From contig DATFAS010000171.1 of NCBI GenBank assembly GCA_035254305.1, positions 1 to 12,575 on the forward strand: a stretch of 12,575 nucleotides of DNA, given 5' to 3'. This DNA is from DATFAS01 sp035254305 (lineage in GTDB: Bacteria > Bacillota > Bacilli > Aneurinibacillales > RAOX-1). Below are positions 1 through 6,549 of this stretch, in pieces; positions within the stretch are counted from its first letter, which is position 1; each line of letters begins with the position of its first letter. The notes below the pieces were generated by a model that worked only from the letters and a program-made list of their open reading frames with translations, did not search any database and had not been told where the DNA came from. Position numbers and translations under genes: made by a program.

Positions 1-483
1 ATTCAATTCCAAAATTGGTGTATGCAAAAAAAGAGCACCTGTAATTTGTCCACCTTCCCCAAAAGGAAATCCCATAGTTAGAAAATTAATATCATCATGT
101 TTTTTAAATGTTCCCATGTGATGAACTACATGACCCGTAAATACATCTTCAATTAAAGTAGGGTCAATCAATTCTTTTCTAGAGAGGATCGGGAACTCTT
201 TTAATTTTCCACTATTTCCTCGGTAGAAAAAATCAATGCGAACATGCATAGAACGTTGGATATCATCCAATAATTTTTTTGCTTGGTCAGGGGCTAGATT
301 CCCTGAAGCTACCTCTTGCAGCTGGTGAGCAATCGGATTGGCTTGCGCCTCTAGAAAAACTTCCTTCTGGTGAAAAATAAAATCCTTCATCATATAGCTC
401 ATTCCCCAAGCAATAAAGCCGAAACCCACAAGAAAGACTAACATGTAACTAAAAAGAAGCTTCTGAAAGATGGACTTAAACAT
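1..483 (-). CDS. Sensor histidine kinase, N-terminal part (runs off the left edge)
   Basis: The reading frame starts at the ATG at 483-481 and is open for 161 codons to the window edge. It begins MFKSIFQKLLFSYML, has one hydrophobic membrane segment at about residues 8-30, and continues with a charged sensor region. The HAMP, HisKA and ATPase domains would lie outside the window, so the kinase identity rests on context: it directly follows an OmpR-family response regulator and overlaps its end by 8 bp, as two-component pairs often do. An AAAGGTGATGG ribosome binding site lies six bases before the ATG, inside the regulator gene, which suggests translational coupling. The sensor region (about residues 31-160) contains no motif that tells me the ligand. 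Membrane topology would be one N-terminal anchor followed by an extracytoplasmic domain. I see no frameshift. Confidence 0.8.
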   Translation of the reverse strand, partial: MFKSIFQKLLFSYMLVFLVGFGFIAWGMSYMMKDFIFHQKEVFLEAQANPIAHQLQEVASGNLAPDQAKKLLDDIQRSMHVRIDFFYRGNSGKLKEFPILSRKELIDPTLIEDVFTGHVVHHMGTFKKHDDINFLTMGFPFGEGGQITGALFLHTPILELN

Positions 484-1204
484 TATTTTCCATCACCTTT
501 AGTTTGTAGCCTGTTCCCCAAATCGTTTGAATTTCCCATTCAGAATGCTCATCCACCAATTTTTTTCTTAATCGTTTAACAAAGACATCGACAACACGAT
601 CATCTCCGAAGTAGTCCTCTCCCCAAACTTGATCAAGAAGCTGTTGTCTGGTTAGGACCTGATTTGGGTGCTTCGCAAACATCACAAGTAGCTTAAATTC
701 CCTTGGTGTCAGGTCAATAAGCTCTTGTGAAATGGTCACAGTGTAGGACTGCAAATCTATTTGAAGTTGTCCAATTCGAATAAACAACGTATTCGTGTTT
801 GGCTTTGGAAATTCATAGCTTCTGCGAATTAACGAATGTACCCGAGCAACCAGTTCATTAGGGTTAAAAGGCTTGACTACATAATCGTCTGCACCTATAG
901 TAAGTCCCTCTACCTTATCCTGATTTTCTCCCTTTGCCGAAAGCATAAGAATAGGTATTTCACTTGTTTCTCGAATTTGTTTACAAACTTCCCATCCATT
1001 GATGAAAGGAATCATGATATCAAGAATGATCAGATGGATTGATTCTTGGTGTAGAATATTTAAACATTCCCTTCCATCTGTAGCAATTAAAACCTGAAAT
1101 CCATCTTTTTTTAAATAAAGACTTACGAGTTCACAGATATAGGGATCGTCATCGACCACCAGCACACGGATTGAATCTGGCCTCCTTTTTGTTCGAATGG
1201 TCAT
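476..1204 (-). CDS. OmpR/PhoB-family response regulator
   Basis: This is a 242-residue two-component response regulator. The receiver domain (about residues 12-125) has the acidic triplet VVDDD, the phospho-acceptor Asp62 in LIILDIMIP, Ser89 in LMLSAKGE and the conserved Lys111 in VVKPF. The C-terminal winged helix (about 143-237) has the PhoB-type signatures LTPREFKLL and VDVFVKRLRKKL, and ends in GTGYKL. A longer frame reaches 1249, but the GGGGGAG ribosome binding site lies just before the adjacent ATGs at 1207 and 1204; the second gives the better spacing, so I chose it. It is followed with an 8-bp overlap by its presumed partner kinase. The promoter region has a tandem TGACATAC repeat that could be its own binding site. 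The regulon cannot be told from sequence. Confidence 0.93.
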   Translation of the reverse strand: MTIRTKRRPDSIRVLVVDDDPYICELVSLYLKKDGFQVLIATDGRECLNILHQESIHLIILDIMIPFINGWEVCKQIRETSEIPILMLSAKGENQDKVEGLTIGADDYVVKPFNPNELVARVHSLIRRSYEFPKPNTNTLFIRIGQLQIDLQSYTVTISQELIDLTPREFKLLVMFAKHPNQVLTRQQLLDQVWGEDYFGDDRVVDVFVKRLRKKLVDEHSEWEIQTIWGTGYKLKVMENNV

Positions 1205-1231
1205 CATACTCCCCCTTTTAAAAAACAAAAT

Positions 1232-1260
1232 AACATAAATGTATGTCAAAAGTATGTCAG
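1232..1260 (-). promoter_or_regulatory. Candidate sigma-A promoter of the two-component operon
   Basis: On the minus strand CTGACA (1260-1255, five of six consensus) is followed after exactly 17 bp by TATGTT (1237-1232, four of six consensus). This gives a leader of about 20 nt before the GGGGGAG ribosome binding site. A second possible -35, TTGACA, lies 11 bp downstream but has no good -10 partner. Confidence 0.45.
1241..1259 (-). repeat. Tandem TGACATAC repeat, candidate response-regulator site
   Basis: Two perfect copies of TGACATAC (1259-1252 and 1248-1241) repeat with an 11-bp period, about one helical turn. They cover the -35 and spacer of the candidate promoter. OmpR-family regulators typically bind head-to-tail direct repeats with 10-11 bp spacing, so autoregulation by the adjacent regulator is a reasonable inference. 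No binding is shown. Confidence 0.5.
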
Positions 1261-1303
1261 TAACTTATCCTCCATTAAAGCAAAAATGAAACCAACTGAA
1301 AAG

Positions 1304-1331
1304 AAGCCCCAAAAAGATTATTTCGGGGCTT
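1304..1331 (-). terminator. Rho-independent terminator of the DUF4190-like gene
   Basis: A 7-bp GC-rich stem, AAGCCCC paired with GGGGCTT, starts five bases after the stop codon at 1338-1336 and runs into CTTTT on the minus strand. It separates this gene from the two-component operon. Confidence 0.85.
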
Positions 1332-1335
1332 ACAT

Positions 1336-1698
1336 TTACCCTAAGAATGGCGCAAAAATCATCGAACTAATAAAAGAGACAACCCCAATTCCAATGGCCC
1401 ATCGACCAAAGCCAGTAGCACCTCTTTTGTAGGCAAAAAGTCCAGCACCAATTCCAAATAAGGACAGTAAGAAAGGAAGTAAAAATAGGGATGCAATGGA
1501 AAGCATCAACCCTGTTACTCCCAAGGCTGATCCATTAGCACCCTCCTGTACAGGAGCTAGAGAGGTATTTGTTAACCCATTAACCCCCTTAAGATCTTCT
1601 CTTCTTGACGGGTTTGTTTGAACACGTGGAATGATCTCGACGGCAGTTTCCTCATTGAACAATCTGTCCTCGTTTTGCCTTTCCCTATCAAGTCCCAA
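1336..1698 (-). CDS. Small DUF4190-like membrane protein
   Basis: The protein is 120 residues starting at the TTG at 1698. An AGAGGG ribosome binding site lies seven bases upstream. A longer in-frame reading starts inside the terminator of the preceding gene and is rejected. Residues 1-55 are hydrophilic and highly charged (MGLDRERQNEDRLF and onward). Residues 57-90 and 98-118 are two Gly- and Ser-rich hydrophobic segments separated by AYKRGATGFGRW. This layout, with repeated GxxA and GIG motifs and the YKRGA link, resembles DUF4190-type proteins such as the YqfX-like membrane proteins of spore formers. The function is unknown, and the family call is from memory of its pattern. It stands alone between two terminators. 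A possible -10, TATAAT at 1773-1768, overlaps the tail of the preceding terminator without a clear -35. Confidence 0.7.
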   Translation of the reverse strand: MGLDRERQNEDRLFNEETAVEIIPRVQTNPSRREDLKGVNGLTNTSLAPVQEGANGSALGVTGLMLSIASLFLLPFLLSLFGIGAGLFAYKRGATGFGRWAIGIGVVSFISSMIFAPFLG

Positions 1699-1776
1699 GA
1701 AGCATCCCTCTTTTCTGCTCAGGGTATTTGTAGGATGTGTTGAAGTATGCTTGAATATGCTGCAAATATTATACAT

Positions 1777-1812
1777 GTAAAAAAAATCAAACACCTGGAA
1801 TAACCAGGTGTT
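1777..1812 (-). terminator. Rho-independent terminator of the DUF1540 gene
   Basis: Perfect 9-bp arms AACACCTGG and CCAGGTGTT (1812-1804 and 1798-1790) with a 5-base loop start seven bases after the stop codon. They are followed by a run of eight T on the minus strand at 1785-1778. Confidence 0.92.
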
Positions 1813-1818
1813 CGATAA

Positions 1819-2028
1819 CTAACTTTTCTTTGGTTTAAACGTACGACAGCAGGTTTCCTTAGAAGTTGTTGCCTGATCTTGATGGGTATTTCCAAGTTCA
1901 GAAGCCATCTCTGTGGTTAAATTACCATGTCGATCGATATCTACCATGATTGACGGTGCTGTACAATTATTACCTTGCCCCCAGTAATTACAATTGGCTA
2001 CAGAGCATTTAACATCTACTTGTGGCAT
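1819..2028 (-). CDS. DUF1540 Cys-rich small protein
   Basis: The protein is 69 residues. The start is the ATG at 2028-2026, behind a GGAGGTG ribosome binding site; a further in-frame ATG upstream lacks such a site. The sequence MPQVDVKCSVANCNYW, with Cys8, Cys13, Cys22 and the pair Cys60-Cys61, matches the DUF1540 pattern: C-x4-C-x-Y/W, then GNxC, a hydrophobic IMVDID strand and a C-terminal CxTF. The Cys arrangement suggests metal binding, but that is inference; the family has no firm function that I know of. The family is common in Firmicutes. The gene lies 81 bases after fabG with no obvious terminator between, so it may be read through from fabG. It ends at a strong terminator. Confidence 0.85.
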   Translation of the reverse strand: MPQVDVKCSVANCNYWGQGNNCTAPSIMVDIDRHGNLTTEMASELGNTHQDQATTSKETCCRTFKPKKS

Positions 2029-2109
2029 GGATCCTTCACCTCCACACCTAGGATGTCTCGAGAGTAAGGGTTTCATTCGAATTCGCTATAGAAAATCCTT
2101 AACTATAAT

Positions 2110-2850
2110 TTACAGAACAAGACCACCATCAACACTTAAGATACTGCCATTAATGTAGGAGGATTCAGGAAGTGCGAGGAATAGGTAGGCGTTGGCTATA
2201 TCACGGGGCTCTCCTAAACGGCGAACGGGAACTTTTTCTTCCATCATTTTCAAAATTTTCTCTGGAACAGCATCTGTCATTGGTGTACGAATAAAGCCTG
2301 GAGCAACCGCATTAACAGTTATACCTTTAGGGCCTAATTCTTTAGCCCATGTTTTAGTCATACCAATTACCCCCGCCTTTGCAGCAGCGTAATTGGTCTG
2401 CCCAATATTACCATACAAGCCAACTACAGAAGAGGTACTAATAATACGACCATACCCTTTCTCTCTCATAATAGGTACAACCGCATTTGTGCAATTAAAA
2501 ACCCCACTTAGATTAATTCTTAGTAATTGTTCCCATTGATCGTAGGTCATTTTATGAATGAGGGCATCGCGAGTAATACCGGCATTATTGATAAGAACAT
2601 CAATACTACCAAACTGATCATAAATTTCTTGGACCTGATTCTGAACCTCCTGATGATTCCCAACATCAAATTTACGGAAGCAAGCCTTGCCTCCTGATTT
2701 CTGAATTTCCTCCACCGTATCCTCACCGGATTTTTGATTAACATCCACTATGACCACAGTTGCTCCTTCTTGTGCGAAGAGAAGGCTTGATTCTTTCCCT
2801 AATCCACTACCTCCCCCTGTGATCATAGCGATTTGGTCCTTCAAGCGCAT
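2110..2850 (-). CDS. fabG: FabG-type 3-oxoacyl-[ACP] / 3-oxoacyl-CoA reductase (SDR)
   Basis: This is a 246-residue classical short-chain dehydrogenase/reductase, the usual length for FabG. It has the NAD(P)-binding TGGGSGLG at residues 11-18, NNAG at 88-91, the active-site Asn113, Ser141, Tyr154 and Lys158, and the C-terminal YINGSILSVDGG typical of FabG. It would reduce 3-oxoacyl-ACP, or a 3-oxoacyl-CoA such as acetoacetyl-CoA, with NADPH in the cytoplasm. The start is the ATG at 2850, six bases after AGAGGAGAG. The same frame stays open for more than 50 codons upstream, but a TTG at 3003 has no ribosome binding site. The gene stands alone, away from any fatty-acid synthesis cluster, so it is probably a FabG paralog; whether its real substrate is ACP- or CoA-linked cannot be decided here. 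Confidence 0.85.
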   Translation of the reverse strand: MRLKDQIAMITGGGSGLGKESSLLFAQEGATVVIVDVNQKSGEDTVEEIQKSGGKACFRKFDVGNHQEVQNQVQEIYDQFGSIDVLINNAGITRDALIHKMTYDQWEQLLRINLSGVFNCTNAVVPIMREKGYGRIISTSSVVGLYGNIGQTNYAAAKAGVIGMTKTWAKELGPKGITVNAVAPGFIRTPMTDAVPEKILKMMEEKVPVRRLGEPRDIANAYLFLALPESSYINGSILSVDGGLVL

Positions 2851-3062
2851 ATGAATCTCTCCTCTGCCATTTTTTAGCCATCTGATATGATCATCATACG
2901 TTCTGATATCGTTTTTTGATTCAATATAGTCTATTAGTCGATACCGACTTTTATCACCTATAGACTCATTATCTGCTCCAAAAATATACCACTGCTTGGC
3001 CAAGATAAAATTTAACCAATCTATGCATAGAAGGTATTAAATAAATTTCCCAAGACATAAAA

Positions 3063-3085
3063 AACCTCCCATATTATGGGAGGTT
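3063..3085 (-). terminator. Rho-independent terminator of sspH
   Basis: Perfect 10-bp arms AACCTCCCAT and ATGGGAGGTT with a 3-base loop, followed by a T run on the minus strand, start four bases after the sspH stop codon. Confidence 0.93.
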
Positions 3086-3089
3086 CAAC

Positions 3090-3272
3090 TTATTGAATTT
3101 CGACAAGTTCACTAACAGCAACGGTAAGTTTATCCTGGGGGTTACCTTCCTTATAAACACGTGCTGTCTTACTTTGATTATCTATCCCTTCAATCCATAC
3201 AGGCTTCCCTTCAAATTCCACATTGATTCTTTCATTCGCTTGATAAATTTCTTGCGCTCTCGTTACATCCAC
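3090..3272 (-). CDS. sspH: H-type small acid-soluble spore protein
   Basis: The protein is 60 residues, close to the B. subtilis SspH length. The start is the GTG at 3272, nine bases after a perfect AGGAGG; a longer reading with extra N-terminal residues lacks a proper site. The N-terminus MDVTRAQEIYQANERINVEF, then GKPVWIEGIDNQSKTARVY and a C-terminal AVSELVEI, follow the SspH pattern (MxxxRAxEI..., Y/WIExIDxxxxTARVY). SspH-type proteins are minor core spore proteins made late in the forespore, so this marks the organism as a spore former. A weak sigma-G-like pair, TTATG at 3324-3320 and CATAAGT at 3301-3295 with 18 bp between, lies upstream. It would leave a very short leader, so I do not list it separately. 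The gene is monocistronic and ends in a strong terminator. Confidence 0.92.
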   Translation of the reverse strand: MDVTRAQEIYQANERINVEFEGKPVWIEGIDNQSKTARVYKEGNPQDKLTVAVSELVEIQ

Positions 3273-3423
3273 AGATTTATCCCTCCTATTCAAAACTTAT
3301 GTTTATTTTCCTTCCAATCCATAAAAATATTCCATTAAAATCCAAAAAAACTTTTTCTATTTAGGTTTGAAATCCACATTGAGCCGGCAAAAATGATTAA
3401 AAAGAAGCAAGGAAGTGGTAAAG

Positions 3424-3594
3424 TTGGGAGTGTTGAACCTTCCAAAGGAGAAGAAATATCAATTAATTGATAAGTTATTGGATTCGTACAACCATTATAT
3501 GAAGCTTTATGCCATTTGCGGGAAGCTTGAATATAAAGATCGTGCAGACGTTTTTATGAATACATTAAAATATTATTTTTCCACAAACAAGTAA
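3424..3594 (+). CDS. Unrecognised 56-residue protein
   Basis: This small gene reads MGVLNLPKEKKYQLIDKLLD and so on, ending YYFSTNK. The TTG at 3424 is eight bases after GGAAG (within AAGGAAGTGG). A second in-frame TTG at 3433 is possible. The protein is probably all alpha-helical and mildly basic, with a KLLDSYNHYMKLY helix and a single Cys, and has no membrane segment or signal peptide. I do not recognise a family. It looks coding because of the ribosome binding site, the amphipathic residue pattern and the lack of any competing gene in the stretch. It is divergent from sspH. No clear promoter was found upstream; a TTGAAA at 3368-3373 has no good -10. No terminator separates it from the zinc-ribbon gene 84 bases downstream, so the two may be co-transcribed. 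Confidence 0.6.
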   Translation: MGVLNLPKEKKYQLIDKLLDSYNHYMKLYAICGKLEYKDRADVFMNTLKYYFSTNK

Positions 3595-3613
3595 TATTGC
3601 TATCAAAATCTAT

Positions 3614-3642
3614 TTGCATCTATTCTCAAATTTGTTTAAAAT
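3614..3642 (+). promoter_or_regulatory. Candidate promoter of the zinc-ribbon gene
   Basis: TTGCAT (3614-3619) and TAAAAT (3637-3642, five of six consensus) are separated by 17 bp, about 30 bases before the ribosome binding site. The -35 matches only its first half. Confidence 0.4.
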
Positions 3643-3678
3643 AATATTCGCTGAATTCTTCTAGAACAAGGTGATTAT

Positions 3679-3870
3679 ATGAAATGCAAAGTTTGTAAAA
3701 ATACCTCTGTATCAAGTACTAGAATCTGTTCAAACTGTGGATCTTCATTTAATTCCCCCGTTCAATTAGGTGGAGCTTCCATTAATAATACATTAATCAA
3801 TTTCTTGTTGGGTTCTTTTGGGGTTGCTATTGTGGGAATTATTATTTTCGGTGCTATAAATTCAAATTAA
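3679..3870 (+). CDS. Small zinc-ribbon membrane protein
   Basis: The protein is 63 residues. The N-terminal MKCKVCKN and RICSNCGSSF give two CxxC knuckles (Cys3/Cys6 and Cys17/Cys20), the pattern of a zinc ribbon. Residues about 37-58 (a LINFLLGSFGVAIVGIIIF-type stretch) form a single membrane segment near the C-terminus, so the ribbon probably faces the cytoplasm. AAGGTGAT lies five bases before the ATG. Bacteria encode many short zinc-ribbon-plus-membrane-helix proteins of unknown role and I cannot place this one further. It converges with the fix operon and shares the hairpin at 3873-3908 with it. Confidence 0.75.
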   Translation: MKCKVCKNTSVSSTRICSNCGSSFNSPVQLGGASINNTLINFLLGSFGVAIVGIIIFGAINSN

Positions 3871-3872
3871 AA

Positions 3873-3908
3873 AGAGTATGAGTTAGGATGGTTTCCTTCT
3901 CATACTCT
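3873..3908 (-). terminator. Bidirectional terminator between fixX and the zinc-ribbon gene
   Basis: Perfect 10-bp arms AGAGTATGAG and CTCATACTCT enclose a 16-base loop. On the minus strand the hairpin lies 20 bases after the fixX stop and is followed by TTTTTAATTT, a good terminator tail. On the plus strand it begins three bases after the zinc-ribbon stop but its T run is poor. It therefore serves mainly the fix operon. Confidence 0.85.
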
Positions 3909-3928
3909 CTTGTACTTCCTATTTTATT

Positions 3929-4225
3929 CTACGCCATCCTAAACACAATACCATGTCCACCCTTAGGATATTCCCACTTGATATTCTCATGTGGGCATCC
4001 AATACGACAGCTTCCACACTCGTGACAGCCTTCGTATCCTACTTGCATCCGAGTTCCTTCCCACTTATAAACCTCTCCCGGGCAGAATAGGGTACAAAGC
4101 TTATCAGGACATTGGTTAGCACATACATCATAGTCTAATACCTGTAAATGGGATTCGGTATCACATTTGAATCGAAGGGTATATTGTTTATCCTCTAATG
4201 TATTCGTCTTAGGTACCGCACTCAT
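3929..4225 (-). CDS. fixX: FixX ferredoxin-like protein with two [4Fe-4S] motifs
   Basis: The protein is 98 residues, the usual FixX length. Two Cys sets are visible: C35-x3-C39-x4-C44-x3-C48-P and C67-x2-C70-x2-C73-x3-C77-P, enough for two [4Fe-4S] clusters, plus Cys21. The C-terminal ending PHENIKWEYPKGGHG is typical of FixX and of the ferredoxin domain of ETF-quinone oxidoreductases. In the FixABCX complex it carries electrons from FixC to the low-potential side or to quinone. Its ATG overlaps the fixC stop codon by one base (TAATG), with AAGGTGATG inside the end of fixC as the ribosome binding site, so the two are translationally coupled. It is the last gene of the operon. Confidence 0.93.
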   Translation of the reverse strand: MSAVPKTNTLEDKQYTLRFKCDTESHLQVLDYDVCANQCPDKLCTLFCPGEVYKWEGTRMQVGYEGCHECGSCRIGCPHENIKWEYPKGGHGIVFRMA

Positions 4226-5523
4226 TATTTCATCACCTTCCAAGCTCTATATAGGTCTTGAATGGTCGCCCACTTTCCGCGTCCTTCAAACATGGATGAC
4301 ATAATTTTCTTTTGTTTATCCCGTTTTGGCGTTCCATCCACGGTAAAGAATTCGCTTGCTGCACGATTAACAAATGGGATATATTCATTAAAGTACTGTG
4401 GATAATTTTCGAATGTATGTGTAGCATTTTTATATTTCTCAAGATCTCGACCAACGAAGCTATTCATTAGGTTCTTACGATAAGAATCTAACATATTCTC
4501 AGAGAAATCATTGGCTTGCTTAGCAAGACAAATTGTCTCTGCTGCTAGACGACCCGATGTCATCGCCATGTTGGATCCTTCTCTATGAATACCATTTACA
4601 AGCTGAGCTGCATCTCCACACACCATAACACCATTTCCAACTAATTTTGGTATCGAATTGTATCCACCCTCTGGGATTAAGTGTGCTGCATATTCTGCTG
4701 GTTTAGCATCCTTAATATATGGACGAATCATTGAATGATTCTTCACATATTCTAATAAATCATAAGGGCGCATACGAGATTTAATGAGCCCTGAAAGGGT
4801 CGTACCCACCCCAATATTAATGCTATCCTTATTGGTATATAAGAAGGCTGTTCCCACAATTCCTTTCGTTCCATCCCCAAAGATCTCAACAGTACAACCT
4901 TGGTTAGGCTCTAAACGAAAGCGGTCTTCTATTCTTTCTGCTGGAAGATCTAATACTTCCATGGCAGCTAAAGCTACCTCTTCCGGTTTGAGTTCTTTAT
5001 GAAAGCCAAGTTGTTTTCCGAGTAGAGAATTTACCCCATCTGCTAAAACAACTACATCTGCATAAACATCTCCATCTGGACGGTCTGTTCTAACACCTAT
5101 CACTTTGCCATTCTCAACAAGGCATTCCTTAACGACTGTTTCAGTGACTAAAATGGCTCCTGCTTCCATTGCCTTGCCTGCGAACCATTGGTCAAATTTG
5201 GCTCTCAAGACTGTGAAATTATTGTAGGGTGCCTGAGACCATTCCATCCCTTTATATCCCATGTCAAACAATGACTCTTCACCAAGCATCCAGAAGCGTT
5301 GTTCAACAATCGGTCTTTCCACAGGAGCCTCGTTCCAAAATTCTGGGACTAATTCTTCTAGCTGTTTCCGGTAAAGAACGCCTCCCATTACATTTTTGGC
5401 ACCAGGATATTCTCCACGTTCAATTAGTAGAACATCAAGCCCCGCTTTTGCAGCTGTCAATGCACAAGCAGTTCCAGCAGGTCCTGCCCCAACAACGATT
5501 ACATCAAATTTATGATTAGCCAT
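4225..5523 (-). CDS. fixC: FixC, ETF-quinone oxidoreductase
   Basis: The flavoprotein has 432 residues, the usual FixC length. The N-terminal FAD-binding motif VVGAGPAGTACA (GxGxxG at residues 12-17) is followed by an acidic strand end LLIERGEYPGAKN. Further down, DVVVLADGVNSLLGKQLG and GVMVCGDAAQLVNGIHREG are the second and third FAD-contact motifs. FixC takes electrons from ETF (FixAB) and passes them to the membrane quinone pool. Unlike mitochondrial ETF-QO it has no C-terminal ferredoxin domain; that part is FixX, encoded next. The ATG at 5523 overlaps the end of fixB by 8 bp, with GGCGGTG upstream. No membrane segment is expected in this family; association with the membrane is peripheral. 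Confidence 0.94.
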   Translation of the reverse strand: MANHKFDVIVVGAGPAGTACALTAAKAGLDVLLIERGEYPGAKNVMGGVLYRKQLEELVPEFWNEAPVERPIVEQRFWMLGEESLFDMGYKGMEWSQAPYNNFTVLRAKFDQWFAGKAMEAGAILVTETVVKECLVENGKVIGVRTDRPDGDVYADVVVLADGVNSLLGKQLGFHKELKPEEVALAAMEVLDLPAERIEDRFRLEPNQGCTVEIFGDGTKGIVGTAFLYTNKDSINIGVGTTLSGLIKSRMRPYDLLEYVKNHSMIRPYIKDAKPAEYAAHLIPEGGYNSIPKLVGNGVMVCGDAAQLVNGIHREGSNMAMTSGRLAAETICLAKQANDFSENMLDSYRKNLMNSFVGRDLEKYKNATHTFENYPQYFNEYIPFVNRAASEFFTVDGTPKRDKQKKIMSSMFEGRGKWATIQDLYRAWKVMK

Positions 5524-6547
5524 ACATTAATTCACCGCCCTGCTTAACTTTAGAAAACTGTTCAATTAATTTGGGCACAATTGTAAATGCATCTCCCACA
5601 ATCCCATATGTAGCAACATCAAAGATTGGAGCATTTGGATCTATATTAATAGCAATGATGTACTCTGAATTTTGCATCCCTGCAACGTGCTGTACAGCTC
5701 CAGAGATTCCAATCGCAAAATAGATTTTTGGTGTTACCGTTACACCTGTTTGGCCAATTTGATGATGGTGATCAATCCAACCTGCCTCAACCGCATCTCT
5801 TGAAGCTCCTACAGTAGCCCCTAGAACATCAGCTAATTGATGGCAGAGGGCAAAGCCCTTATCGTCTTTTAAGCCTTTTCCCCCAGCTACAATGATATGT
5901 GCTTCATCAAGCTTTACCTTTTTTCCAACTTCCTTAACAACCTTCAGTACCTTAGTTCGTACATCTTCTTCCTTCATACTAATCTTTTCTTCAACGATGC
6001 TTCCGGTACGTCCTTTAATAGGTTCAATAGCTTTCATAACTTTTGCACGAACAGTTGCCATCTGTGGACGTTGTTTTTTACAAAGAATCGTTGCCATAAT
6101 GTTACCACCAAAAGCAGGACGACTTGCTTCTAGTAACCCTGTCTCATCATTGACATCTAACATAGTTGTATCAGCGGTTAATCCTGTTTCTAAGTCGGTG
6201 GCTGCTGCACTGGCCAAATCTTTACCGTTAGATGTGGCCCCATAAAGTACAATCTCAGGTTTATACGTATTAACTAATTTAACAAAACCCTCACGGTAAG
6301 TTTCTGAACGGTAGTTCTTAAGGATAGGATCATCTATGATGTATACTTTATCAGCACCGTATTCATAGAGTGTAGTTGCTAGTGACTTCACTTCATGGCC
6401 CAGTAAAACACCACAAAGTTCTACACCACGTTTATCTGCTAGACGTCTTCCAGCACCTAATAATTCTAAGGATACACCAGCAATCTCTTGATCATTCTGC
6501 TCGATATAAACCCAAATTCCTTTGTAATCTTCGATTTCACCAATCAT
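5516..6547 (-). CDS. fixB: FixB, electron transfer flavoprotein alpha subunit
   Basis: The protein has 343 residues. The N-terminal half holds the ETF alpha Rossmann-like region. The C-terminal FAD-binding half is complete: HIIVAGGKGLKD at 217-228, SRDAVEAGW at 249-257, QIGQTG at 263-268, GISGAVQHVAGM at 280-291 and INIDPNAPIF at 300-309. Together with FixA it forms the soluble ETF that collects electrons. In bifurcating FixABCX systems it passes them from NADH to quinone and to ferredoxin or flavodoxin. The ATG is two bases after the fixA stop and nine after AGGAGG, so initiation is strong. The order fixA-fixB-fixC-fixX is the classical one. Confidence 0.94.
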   Translation of the reverse strand: MIGEIEDYKGIWVYIEQNDQEIAGVSLELLGAGRRLADKRGVELCGVLLGHEVKSLATTLYEYGADKVYIIDDPILKNYRSETYREGFVKLVNTYKPEIVLYGATSNGKDLASAAATDLETGLTADTTMLDVNDETGLLEASRPAFGGNIMATILCKKQRPQMATVRAKVMKAIEPIKGRTGSIVEEKISMKEEDVRTKVLKVVKEVGKKVKLDEAHIIVAGGKGLKDDKGFALCHQLADVLGATVGASRDAVEAGWIDHHHQIGQTGVTVTPKIYFAIGISGAVQHVAGMQNSEYIIAINIDPNAPIFDVATYGIVGDAFTIVPKLIEQFSKVKQGGELMYG

Positions 6548-6549
6548 CC

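Noticed and set aside
1699..1794. N-terminal extension of the DUF4190-like protein starting MFDFFYMYN
   Set aside because: Its first codons lie inside the terminator of the upstream gene; the TTG at 1698 has a good ribosome binding site.
3093..3338. A plus-strand open frame over sspH
   Set aside because: It is a shadow of sspH, crosses its promoter region and has no initiation signal.
5892..6245. A long open frame on the plus strand opposite fixB
   Set aside because: It is the antisense of a clearly recognised gene, has no ribosome binding site, and encodes low-complexity Ser/Phe-rich sequence.
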